In this document: positions 32,601 to 42,430 of the stretch, piece after piece | Layout of the letters: every line of letters starts with the position of its first letter | Numbering within the stretch: the stretch's first letter is position 1 | NCBI GenBank assembly: GCA_907165135.1 | Contig: OU015566.1 | Coordinates: 13,066,157-13,130,156 of the forward strand | Origin: Oikopleura dioica | Taxonomy: Eukaryota > Chordata > Appendicularia > Copelata > Oikopleuridae | DNA: 64,000 bases | Reading direction: 5' to 3' | Translations under genes and position numbers: made by a program | Notes under the pieces: model-generated | Told to the model about the DNA's origin: nothing | Seen by the model: only the letters and a program-made list of their open reading frames with translations | The model's database searches: none

Positions 32601-35600
32601 TCGCCTCCTCGCGTCTTGAACCCATGGGGGAGGAACATTTGGAGCATGTTCACGTGAGCAGCGAGCAAATCACTTTCCAGCTTGCGAAGATCAAGCTCGA
32701 CTTGTGTTGAGTGGTGGCGACGCTCGAGGACGCGCTCAGTCAAAACAGCAGCGGTTGCTTCGGTTGTGTATGAAACCTCGGCTTGCCCGTCTCCCTCGCC
32801 TCGTGATGATTGTTCCTTCAGAACAAGTTTTAGAAAGATGAGGGGTGTCAATGATACCGTTTCATTATTTTTTATTTGAATCTATGACGCAGATGTATTT
32901 AAGAATATAGGTCTAATTTAGATAAATTTATAATATAATATAACTTCTAGTCATTATAATTTTTGCAGACCAGGGAACTACGCTCCAGAGAACACGCTAA
33001 TTTTTGTCAGTTTTTTTAATAATCTCTAAAACCTTCCTTGTATTGCTCAATTTCATCTTTCTGCACGGTAACCGCGTGTCTAAACTTCTTGATCGTCTCC
33101 TGCAGGTCGATAGAATGCGCTCTTTCAGCTTCCAAAAGCCGCGTTGCGTCCCGAAGTCGACTGTTGATTATGTCGTTTTCTTCCCGCAACTCGAGTTCCT
33201 TTTCTCTCGCCACTTCGCCCATTTCCGCGTCTAGTTCGTGCAGCTCTTCAAGGTCGTCCGCCCGTTCTTTTTCCTCTTGTAGCTTTTCTTCCAAGTCCAA
33301 AACTCTTATCGTCAAGTTTTCAACCATCTCTTCCGACCCAAGCGCCAAATCGACCTGCTCTTTTAGCTCTATCAACTCTTCCTGGAGTGCTTTATTCGCA
33401 TCTTCAAATTTCTGCTGCAGTTTCTTTGCCAGCGCAAGTTCTTCTTGATCAGATTTGGACTGTTTCAGAGCTCGGGCAGCCGCTTGCTTTTCTTCCGCAT
33501 TCAAATCGCGGATTTTGACGATGGCATCTTTTAGTCGCTGGATTTCATCGTCCTTGATTCTCAGTTGAAGGGGAGTGACGCTTTCTCCGTCCCCTTAAAA
33601 TTTAGGCTGTAATCATTGAGAACCCTTAATTTAAGAAACATCTATGGTAGAAGTATACGATCTTTCAAAAAATAGGCACTACGCAAATAATAGCAAAAAT
33701 AATTATTCATCAGAGAGCACAATCGCACCTCCACATCACAATAAAAAACAATTATTGTTCTATTCTAAAAGGTTTATGCAACTGCGGATAATATATCCTC
33801 AAATAAACAACCAACAATATTGTCCATCTGTAGATGAAAAGATCTGAAGATAACTAGAGCAGTAATTATTTTTGCAAATACTGAACCTTAATGAGAGTAA
33901 TTTTTAGCCCTGTCGCTGATAAATGAATTTATTGGTCGTTTTAGACGAACGTATTCTTTGGAGAAACAATTGCATTTCTACTATTCACCTGAAACGGTTT
34001 CATTCGCTGATTCCGCTTCCGCCCTCAGCAGCTCCAAATCCGTCTCGGCCTCTTCCAGTCGAATCTTCATATCCTCCACCTCGCTTCTCGCAATTTCCGC
34101 GGCTTCTTCCGCCATTTCCTTGTCCAGCGTGAGCATTTCTATCGTTTCACTGCTTTCGGCCATGTCTTCGCGGAACTGGTCGAATTCGGCTTGGAGTTCT
34201 TCCTTTGATTTGCGCATTGAGTCGAGTTCACGGAGCTTTTCTTTGTTTTGCTCCATGATACGGACTTTGAATTCTTCAAAAGACTGAAATGATAGTTGAA
34301 GTTGTTTAGCAAAATTTTATGATCGAAATTAAATAAACTTTAATTACAATATATCTTCAAGAAATTTTCTTGTTCAAACATATGTTTACATAAAGTAAAA
34401 GTATAGTTTGAAATTCAAACTTGGAATTGTTTACCAAAACATATGTAAAAACAAATCTTTTTGTTTCACCAGAAGAACACTCTCAGAACAGATATAAAAT
34501 TTATACCTGCAGTTGAATCCTGTTCCTCTCCGCATCCTTCAACGCTTCCCTATCTTGCCGTCTTTTCGCAACGAGCAGATCGGTCTTGTCTTTCCAATCT
34601 TTCACCGAAGCCTGGAGCTCGGCGTTCTCTTTCTCAAGTTCGGCGATTTTGTTTTGTTGCTCCGTGATTTCCTGGAGGCTTTGAATTGATGATGATTTAG
34701 GCGGCGAGGCTTGCAGCTTTGGAGCTTCCACTGGCGCTGGTTCTTTTGCTGGAGATGGTTGCTTCTCTGGAGCTGGTTTTGGCGGAGATTCTTTTGGAGG
34801 GGAAGCAGCTTTAGCTGCAGCTTTCTTTTCCAATGATGGATCGCGTGAAATCTTTGGCGTTGATGCTTTCGGTGCTAGTGATTTTCGCTTTTCTGCCATC
34901 ATTGAGAGACGACTGGCAGGACGAGAAGGGGGCTTCATTGCTCCGGCTGAAGGAGTCGGCGCGGTTTTCACTAAAGAGATGCTGTTATGAAAGAATACAC
35001 GTTGGTACGGTATATCATATACCGTAAATGACAATTCTCATGTGGTTAAGACAAGCGGGTATATTTATGATTTATTCGGAGGATAATCGGGTGAATAGGA
35101 GAAATTTGCTCGTCATTAGCAAAACAATTCTGATTCGGAATTTAATCCCAGGTCCACCTCTCTTCAAGATCCTACAGACATGCTATATCAACGCAGCTCG
35201 GACTCGTACAGTCATTTTTCCGAGTACGCAGCTCGGAATATCATCATCGTAAAGATGTTTTAAGACGGAAAGTGAATTTCATCACAAAATTGAATATACC
35301 GTACTGTATATCGTACTGACGGGAAATTAATTCTTATTTATTCTGATACGAACAGCATGCGCTTACTCAAGTTTATATAAAGAAAACATAACAAATTCCA
35401 ATTTCGTATAGACGCGCTTTTTTATAGGTGGTGGAAGTTTTCTTGCGAAACTCGCGAGTTTCGCAACTCACGCCTGATGAAGGAGGGCATTCCCTCCGAA
35501 AGCTCGCAATAAAACAAAAATCGAAAATTCTACAACGTCAACACAAGAGATACATCGTAAAGATGTTTCAAGACGGAAAGTGAATTCCAAAATTGAGTAA

Positions 35601-36721
35601 ATATCGTAGTGACGGGAAATCAATTCTGTTTTAATCTGAATTCTGTACAGCATGTGCTTACTCAAGTTTATATAAATATAACATAACAAATTCCAATTTC
35701 GTATATGAAAAATTACTGTTGGCAACAGTCTGTTGCTACTAGCTGCGGTAATTGAACTCATACGCTCAAATGAGCGATTTCTTTTATTCTTGAAGTATCT
35801 TCGGATTTTCAGTTATTTAGGGTGTATCCTAAGATCACAAGCAAAATTCAGTAAGGAACTGACCCGCTGAAGACATCTATGGAGTATTTTCTTTCAGTCA
35901 AATGAATCCGAAGGGGCATTTTGTGCCCGGATCAGCCAGTATTTGACAGTAAAGAGGGGCGATAACGAAAAATCCGACTGATGAAAGATCGGGAATATTT
36001 ATGGTTTCAAAGGCTAAAATAATTAAGGGTGTGTATCCGAGATTCACAAAGCAGCCCTCAACAAAGAAAAAACGAGAGCAACTGAACATTCGCGGAGCAT
36101 TTTTATAGGTTTCCGTTCGACCCACCCGACAGGACTGAGGACCTGTAACATGGTTTAATACGGACCACGGGCCGTTTCCGGACCGAAATCGGCGCGGACG
36201 TTTCTAGGGTCCTATTGGCTTATGGTTTTTAATGGAGGCTGATTAGAGTAAGCTTATGAATAGAATGGAAAGGCTGGTTAGTTACTTTTGCGTGTACAAA
36301 AAGGGGTTAATTTTTTAACCCCCTGAGCGTGTACAACAAAAATCGCGCCCCACGGTGCGTTTCACCTGATTTTCGTCGTCTAACGGATTTTTTCACTCTT
36401 TTAGGTGAATTTATCGCTTTTTCTATTTCAGATAAATTCGGTTACAGATTTCATGGAAGCGAAAAACGCTAGAATCGTACCTGCGCTTGCCCCATCGCTG
36501 GGCGGGGCAACCAGCTGTTCTCGAACGAACATGCCATAGTTTGGTTCGCAAGTGAAATAAGTCGTTCCTTGGATAGAACCGTTGTTTTTGCCTTTTTGTT
36601 CATCAAGAATGATTCCAATCCAGACTCCTTTGGCGAATTCAGTCTCTCCCACGAAGGCGACGGTTCCGTTCCCGACGTCTTTCGACGGGATCGAAACTCT
36701 CTGGCCGACTTCAACTCCCAT
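29659..36721 (-). CDS. DCTN1: Dynactin subunit 1 (p150-Glued)
   Basis: Large subunit of dynactin, which links dynein to microtubules and cargo. Exon order: 36721-36481 (CAP-Gly domain with GKNNG and GMFVRE), 34970-34507 (basic Pro/Ser/Lys linker and start of coil), 34283-33989, 33593-33033 (coiled coil with LALGSEEMVE and ETIKKFRHA), 32815-32105, 31839 to about 31533, 31461-31269, 31225-31142, 31016-30825, 30783-30693, 30668-30509, 30256-29989 and 29787-29659. The total is about 1230 aa, close to vertebrate p150. The EDKDTVIKELKQAL and NDSPLL segments match conserved dynactin stretches. The ATG directly follows a TTTAG acceptor. Two joins (33033/32815 and near 31533/31461) do not fit GT-AG in phase and may use GG-AG introns. 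Intron 1 is 1.5 kb and holds duplicated sequence; the others are mostly short. Confidence 0.93.
35248..35413 (+). repeat. Imperfect direct repeat, copy 1 (dynactin intron 1)
   Basis: Begins tcgtaaagatgttttaagac and ends caaattccaatttcgtata. It is clearly similar over its whole length to 35552-35704, with substitutions and a gap of about 12-16 bp. Confidence 0.8.
35552..35704 (+). repeat. Imperfect direct repeat, copy 2 (dynactin intron 1)
   Basis: Second copy of the block at 35248-35413, in the same orientation and separated from it by about 140 bp. It may be a tandem duplication or two copies of a short interspersed element. No terminal inverted repeats are obvious. Confidence 0.8.
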
Positions 36722-37648
36722 TCTAAATGACCATCGTTTAGTCCTGGTGATTTCTTGGCTCTAGAATCCTCTAGGGAGACGTGAAAGACGCGTTTCTAAA
36801 ATATAAATCGATATTGAGAAAAAAAGAAACCTCCAAAAAATAGAAAACTTCAACTTGAAAATGAAAATATCAAATCAAGTTAAAATGATCTTCCTGTGAA
36901 TCTTATCTTTTTAACTACAGTTATTATGATTATCACTGAATCATTGAACGCTTCTTTCAAAAGGCATCGCTTCTCTGGAAAAAGCTCTCGGTGTGAAGAA
37001 ACGAAACTGGCGCGCTCGACCAATCAAGCGCCGCGGAAAATCTAAAAAGGAGGGAAAGCCAGAATAGCGCTTCCCGCCCTTTGTCTGCCCTTGTCGGATT
37101 GCCGTCCGGTACTCGTCGATTTTTAGGAGAGAAAGAAGAAGCCGACCGTTTTATTCTTCAAGTTATCTTTTCATAGTGCCTATGAACAAACACAAATGGA
37201 TTAAATCCATCAAATTTTGATGATTAAAAAACAAGTTCTTTCAGTCATTTAGTCAATCAATCAAAATATGTTTCTAAAATTGTATCATCAAATTATCTTT
37301 CAAACTTTTATAGCCTAACAAAATCTTTATAATAAAGATTGTTGAGAAGAGTCGAATAATGCTATCGTAATGATTCTTTTCAGAAAATGGATTTTAATTG
37401 CTTTATCCATGTATTCGCATAATGTACCGGTAGTTATGCTTATTCGTGATCAGCTTTAAGTGGGGAAGCGAGAATATATTAAAAAATCGGACATCGTCGT
37501 AATTATAGCTCGATAGTGCCACAGCGTCAAGCAGCTCCCTCTAGGTGGATACAGAATGACAGCCTAGTATAAATAATGGTCTAAGCCCACTGTCTCATCA
37601 AACACCTGCAAATTACAACCAACAACACAATCCAAAAAATTCTCAACA
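36722..37648. other. Divergent intergenic region
   Basis: This lies between the dynactin start and the small secreted-protein start and presumably holds both promoters. AT-rich with no supported exon. Confidence 0.45.
37568..37576 (+). promoter_or_regulatory. TATA box of the small secreted protein gene
   Basis: TATAAATAA stands 80 bp before the ATG at 37649, a plausible distance for a short 5' UTR. Confidence 0.45.
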
Positions 37649-37900
37649 ATGCAAATCACTCAAAGCATCATCTGTCTTTTTGGATCGGGCGTTTTCGCCA
37701 CTCCATCCATTCAACTTGAAAACGGCTTCGTCAACAAAGTAGCCAACTATCACTACCCTCAAGACGTTCCATCCTATGTTGACCAACTCAAGGCGTATGA
37801 TGCTGAGCTCGGCGAGCGATATGCAAATTTTCGCTCAAAAACTCAGCTCAAACGAGCAATTCGCCAACGAATGTTCAGAAAATACCATGGATCTGACTAA
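37649..37900 (+). CDS. Small secreted protein, unknown family
   Basis: A single-exon ORF of 83 aa. Residues 1-18 (MQITQSIICLFGSGVFAT) form a signal peptide, leaving a mature chain of about 65 residues without cysteines that is rich in Tyr, Asp, Gln and Arg, with a basic C-terminal third (QLKRAIRQRMFRKY). The KR could be a prohormone cleavage site, but no Gly-Lys-Arg amidation signal is present. It has its own TATA box and an A/C-rich 5' UTR. It could be a peptide precursor, a matrix (house) protein or an antimicrobial-type peptide; no family was recognised. Confidence 0.55.
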   Translation: MQITQSIICLFGSGVFATPSIQLENGFVNKVANYHYPQDVPSYVDQLKAYDAELGERYANFRSKTQLKRAIRQRMFRKYHGSD

Positions 37901-38224
37901 ATGTCCCCTTCAAATTAAAAAAAAATCACCATTTAGTATGCCAAAATTTGTTCCCTAAAATAATCCGTTAGAAATGCTCCTGTTCTCAATATCTTACAAT
38001 CAGAATATCCCCTTAACAACTCTGCTGTTACTCTTCTATTGACTGTCCTTCTCTCTCATAAATTATGAATTATTCATATTATAAAATATATTTAAAAAAT
38101 ATTTCCTTAAAAACAAAAAAATAAAAAAAGGTATTACCTTGAAAAATTGATAAAAACTATATACTAAAGCCTATGTAGTTGGTAATTTTGACTTTATTTA
38201 CAGTGCAGTAATCATGACAAAAAA

Positions 38225-38985
38225 TTACAAAAGGGCATCGAGATTGAGATAGGTATTTGCGACAATCTCACTGGCCGAGGAAATTGTTCCTGAAGCCGAG
38301 TCACCTTCTGTATTTGTCGCAGTAATCGTCATCGGATATGTGTTCGTTGCGAAAAATGGATCGGCAGCTAAGAACCAAAAGGAAAAGCCAACACTGCCCT
38401 TTCCAAGAGGAAGGTCGAAAGAACTGCCGTTAGCGCTAGTCGCGGTTATCGAAGTAATTCCGAAACGGGAGTTAGTTGGTTGAAGCCCGAGCCACCACTG
38501 GCTGCTTCCGGTTTTCCATCGAAGCTGGGTCTTCGAATTCGGCCGGAAGGCGGGAGGACATTCGACGAATTCCCAGGAGCCGTCGAATCGGCTAGGCGAC
38601 TCGTTGCCAGTGACAGAGTTCCAGACGGCGAGGTTAGAGTCGACATCACCAGAGTGGCACTCTGGGCACGAATCGGCGACCATAGCGATTGTATCCTAAT
38701 TTGTTGATTACAGTGATTTTTCTTTCGGATTTACCTGTCCAGTTGAGCATACTCCAGGGAAAGTCGATTGCTCACACGAGCATTTGAGCTTGACGCACCG
38801 TCCACAAGCGAGACCGTCGTTGTATTCATGAGATTTGGGCAAAGCAACAAAGTTTGTGATTCCAAGATTTGAACTTGAGTCAAATGCGAATTCGCAATTT
38901 CCAGTGAAAGACGTCGTCTTATCGTATTGAGTGAAATCTCCAGTATTGGCCAGCACATCGCAAGTTCCACCAGTTCCGCCGTTTC
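38225..38985 (-). other. Expansin-like module of the GH9 protein
   Basis: Two domains. The first has the six-cysteine DPBB pattern and an Asp in SGDVD at the position matching the essential Asp of microbial expansins. The second has a paired Trp (WW) and beta-rich sequence like the cellulose-binding D2 domain. The plant HFD motif is absent, so it is closer to microbial or amoebal expansins by eye. Confidence 0.8.
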
Positions 38986-41551
38986 CTCCTTTTGTTGTTG
39001 TTGTCGTCGCTGGAGGAGCGGTTGGTGGTGCTGTCGTGGATGGACTTCCGATGTAAGCGGCGATAAGTCCTTGAAATCCGCAGTTGTAATCCAGCGCGAC
39101 CTCGTTTGTGACGTAGTCGCTTCGGTCGTTTACGAAGTTGTCCGTTGCAGTTCGTGGACCACCGATCAAGGCGCCATTCAGACGGAATCTGTTAGCACCG
39201 CTAACATTTTTATCCGACCAGTCGCAGGCTCCCTCGCTAGCAGGTCGGCAAGAACTGGCTCGATGGTGAGGCTGATTGGCGAACTTGTCTCCATGGCCGA
39301 CCATATAAGAAGCCTGCTGGCCGTTAATAAGTGGATGTCCGCTTGGCCCATCGCCGAGAAGATAGTCAAGTTGTCCCTTTGCAAAGCTCTCTCCATCAGC
39401 AACTCCAGCGTCCGTCGCTAATTTTGCAATAAAGGCGGCATTAGCTGCATGTCGAGCGCTTCCCCACTCTTGAATGAAGACCATTCCTCCTGGGGACTTC
39501 GATTTTGCTTTGAGATTGTTGACAAATCCAGCGATCTTCGACTGGTAAGCACTTTTCTGAGAGTCGCCAGCGGCATTGAGAATTTCATACATGAGAAGAT
39601 TCGCTGCTGGAGTCTTGTTGTCCCAAGAATACTCTCCTCCCCAGCCGAGATCATTAGCGCTCGCCAAACTTTTTGCTCTAGCGACGTCACTTGTAAACTT
39701 GATTGGCTCAACTTCTCTCGATGCCTTTGCGATCCAAGCACCAGCGAGAACCAGTTCGTCTTTATAGCCAGACCAGGATGTGTAGAAATTGCCAAGGTCG
39801 AGACTGTCGGAGTATTTAGCCCGATGGTTGTCGGCAAAATCGAGCAGCTCTCGAGCTCTTCTGAGTAGATCGGTCGCTTCGGCTGGATTGGAGTCTTTGT
39901 AGAGCAGTGAAGCGGAGGCGAAAAAGGCTGCAGTTTGTCCAGCGAGATCGGAACCAGGCTTACTCGCATCGATTTTTACGGCTGGTCGGTCCATTGACAT
40001 CTGCTCCGGGCGAATCCAAACGGAATGATCTGCATTGCCATCGCCAACTTGAGCCCAAAGCTCGTTAGGTCCGGTATGACAACGCTTGAAGAAATCGACA
40101 CCCCAGTCAATAATCCTCTTCGAGTTATTGAACTCCCCAGCAGCTTTATAATTATCCTCGTATTGAACCATGCCCCAAGCTAAAGTGTTGAGAGCGAAAG
40201 CGGCTGGAAAATTGAATTTGACGTGATCTCCAGCGTCGTAGAAACCGCCAGTTAGATCAACTCCGACTTCGCAACCATCGTGGAGGGCTGAGTCCCCGCG
40301 CCAAGGGATTCGTGACCAGGACGGTTTCTCTCCGGACATTTGAGCTTCGTAAAAGAGGATGCTCTTCTTGAGAGCAGACTCGTAATCGAGCCAGGAGTCG
40401 GATTGGATGTTGACGCTGGAAGGACTGGATGCTTCAACACCTTCGGGTCCGGAACAGTGATCAGTTGGGGGTTCAGTCGGAGGCTCAGTTGGCGGCTCAG
40501 TTGGTGGCTCAGTTGGTGGTTCGGTCGGTGGCTCAGTTGGTGGCTCCGTCGGTGGCTCAGTTGGTGGGTCCGTCGGCGGCTCAGTCGGTGGTTCAGTTGG
40601 TGGTTCAGTTGGTGGCTCGGTTGGTGGCTCTGTCGGTGGCTCGGTTGGTGGTTCAGTTGGTGGTTCAGTTGGTGGCTCTGTAGGGGGTTCTGGAGAGCAA
40701 GTTTCATGCGCTAGATGTGCATTCTTCTTGTATCTCCAGCCATTCTTGTCGCACGCAATCTGGAATCGAACTCTTTTGCTTTTGTCGTTACAAACAGCTT
40801 TGCATCCTTTGATTATGGTGCCTCTTTTCTGACAGTTCCATTTTCCGTCTCCGATCGGGTAATTGGTCATGGCATCCCATTCGTTGCACTGGAACTGGTT
40901 GCATGTCTCCTGCCAGTTCTTGCCCAGCTGCTTGGAGCTAATGCATGGTTATTAGCGTGAACGCGATAATTGGAAAGTGGTTTACCTGAAGCTTCCATTT
41001 TTCCTGTTGCAGAGAACAAGCCCTGCGCTGGTTCCAGATCCTTCGCACCACAAATTGTACTTCTTCTTTTTGCTGTCTTGTGAATTGAAAGCTAGGTGAC
41101 CCTTGGTGATTGAAAGCGTTGCAAGCTTTTCATCGCACTTGTCGACTGGGACGGCGCATTTCATGTTATCAGTAACGTTTTTCTTTTTTATTCTAGTTGG
41201 GTTTCTACATTGACCCTAGAAAGATGTGAAAAAAATGAATTTCCGCTTTTTTCTTACCTGGATAGAGGCCTTTTTCCAATTTCCTTCTGCGTTTGGATCA
41301 TAGCATTTCGGGTAGCACCTGATTGTAGGCTCATCTTGGTCGAGAAGCGGACAGTTCCAGTAGCCGTTCTCAATTGGATGGTTGCCTGTTTGTTCTCTCA
41401 AATCATCCGAGCAGGGATTACCCGCTCGAGCACTTCTGAAGAGCGATTCTGACGCAGAAAGCTCAGTTTCTTCCAACTTTTTGAGCTTTTCGAACTTGTG
41501 TTTCCAAGCTGCTTCTGAGGCGCTGAGCATCACCAAACTTGAGAGCTTCAT
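38225..41551 (-). CDS. Secreted GH9 endoglucanase fused to an expansin-like module
   Basis: Exons 41551-41258, 41215-40986, 40937-38735 and 38695-38225 give 3198 nt, 1065 aa, all GT-AG and in phase. Order: signal peptide (MKLSSLVMLSASEA); a Cys-rich region to about 255 with two similar blocks (NHPIENGYWNC, NYPIGDGKWNC); a linker of about 19 EPPT units (about 257-333); a GH9 catalytic domain (about 355-800) with GGFYDAGDHVKF (catalytic Asp) and DYVTNEVALDYN (catalytic Glu); a short Thr/Pro linker; then from about 836 an expansin-like double-psi barrel (GDFTQYD, CGRCVKLKC, VADSCPECHSGDVD, WEFVECP) and a second domain with SSQWWLGLQ like expansin D2/CBM63. It likely cuts beta-1,4-glucan and loosens cellulose outside the cell. 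GH9 genes are known in tunicates; the expansin fusion is the surprise. Confidence 0.93.
40462..40689 (-). repeat. 12-bp minisatellite encoding the EPPT linker
   Basis: About 19 tandem 12-bp units (plus-strand form ggctcagttggt, with third-position variants) encode repeated Glu/Asp-Pro-Pro-Thr. The unit keeps the reading frame, so copy number can vary without frameshift. The linker joins the Cys-rich part to GH9. Confidence 0.9.
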
Positions 41552-41630
41552 TGTGTTGGGATGTGTAAAAAAGAGTGTTAGAAAAAATTTTTTTTTTATA
41601 AAATTGATGAAAAATATGAAAGCGCAGGGA

Positions 41631-41638
41631 ATTTTATA
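41631..41638 (-). promoter_or_regulatory. TATA box of the GH9-expansin gene
   Basis: TATAAAAT on the minus strand about 80 bp before the ATG at 41551. Confidence 0.45.
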
Positions 41639-41915
41639 CGGAGCGCGCGGCGGCGGTGGCGCGCTTTCTTGGTCCTACTATTTGCGTAAAAAATAACTGT
41701 TCGAGGGACTTGGTGGTTTTATTGACGGTTAAAATATTCTTGTTCATAAAAGATAACTCAGAAGCGGAAATATTTGACAAGATTTGGAAAGTGTTCGTTT
41801 TATGTTTTACAAGGGAGGAACACGTTGAATTTCTATGTCTACATGTGGATACATTTTTAAAATGGTTGAAGGTGGTCATCATTCGAGCTAGCCCTAACCC
41901 CAAACCTTATCAAAG

Positions 41916-42066
41916 CAGGGTTGAAAATTTCGCGGACTTTTTTGGGTTCAAATCGCTCAACATCGCTTCAAAATCGCTCATCGCTCCGCTCGCTCCGGAG
42001 AAATTTTTTTGAAATCGCTCATCGCTCCGCTCGCTCCGCGATTTTTTCCCGAAATTTTCAACCCTG
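41916..42066. mobile_element. hAT-type MITE, 151 bp
   Basis: It starts CAGGGTTGAAAATTTCG and ends with the exact reverse complement (17 bp). Both sides carry the same 8-bp tatcaaag (41908-41915 and 42067-42074). An 8-bp duplication and CAGGG ends are typical of hAT elements. The inside has two near-copies of a 24-bp unit (tcgctcatcgctccgctcgc...). No coding capacity. Confidence 0.88.
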
Positions 42067-42119
42067 TATCAAAGAGGGCCATGCTCCCCGGCAGAGTTAC
42101 AAAGTTGGTCTTTTTTTGT

Positions 42120-42430
42120 TCAGCTGAGCTGAGCTGAGCTGATTATGATTGAAATTTTACTTAGCTGAACTGAGCTGAGCTGAGTAAAACTTTCGCTTAT
42201 TGAGCTGAGCTCAACTAAGCACACGCAATTTTGAGCTGAGCTGAGCTGAGTGAGTTGTGCTGAGCAGGTTTTTACTGTAGTGAAAATAGCAAATAGTGTG
42301 AGCTGAGCTGAGCTGAATTTGTCCTTTCAGAAAATTATTTAATTGAACTGAGCCGAGCAGGCCATTTGAGAAATCATTGAGCTGAGCAGTGCAGATTCTC
42401 TTCTGAAAATTGCTGAGCGGAGCTGAGCAA
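42120..42430. repeat. Degenerate GAGCT/AGCTG pentamer array
   Basis: About 300 bp dominated by runs of gagctgagctgagctg, broken by AT-rich spacers. Because AGCT is its own complement, the runs can pair within and between themselves. No coding sense. Confidence 0.8.

Larger units (their letters stand above)
34982..36480 (-). other. Dynactin intron 1 with duplicated segments
   Basis: The only long intron of the gene. It includes two similar ~160-bp blocks (see the repeat entries), a perfect palindrome gcgaaactcgcgagtttcgc near 35450 and a GC-richer patch near 36120-36230. No exon was detected. Confidence 0.6.

Noticed and set aside
37649-37900. Neuropeptide Y-like spacing of Tyr/Pro in the small secreted protein
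   Set aside because: The C-terminal RxRY/F-amide hallmark and the Gly amidation signal are missing, so the likeness is too weak to name.
40252-40714. His/Ser and Trp/Leu-rich frames across the repeat at 40462-40689
   Set aside because: Shadows of the 12-bp EPPT minisatellite, which is open in several frames by construction.
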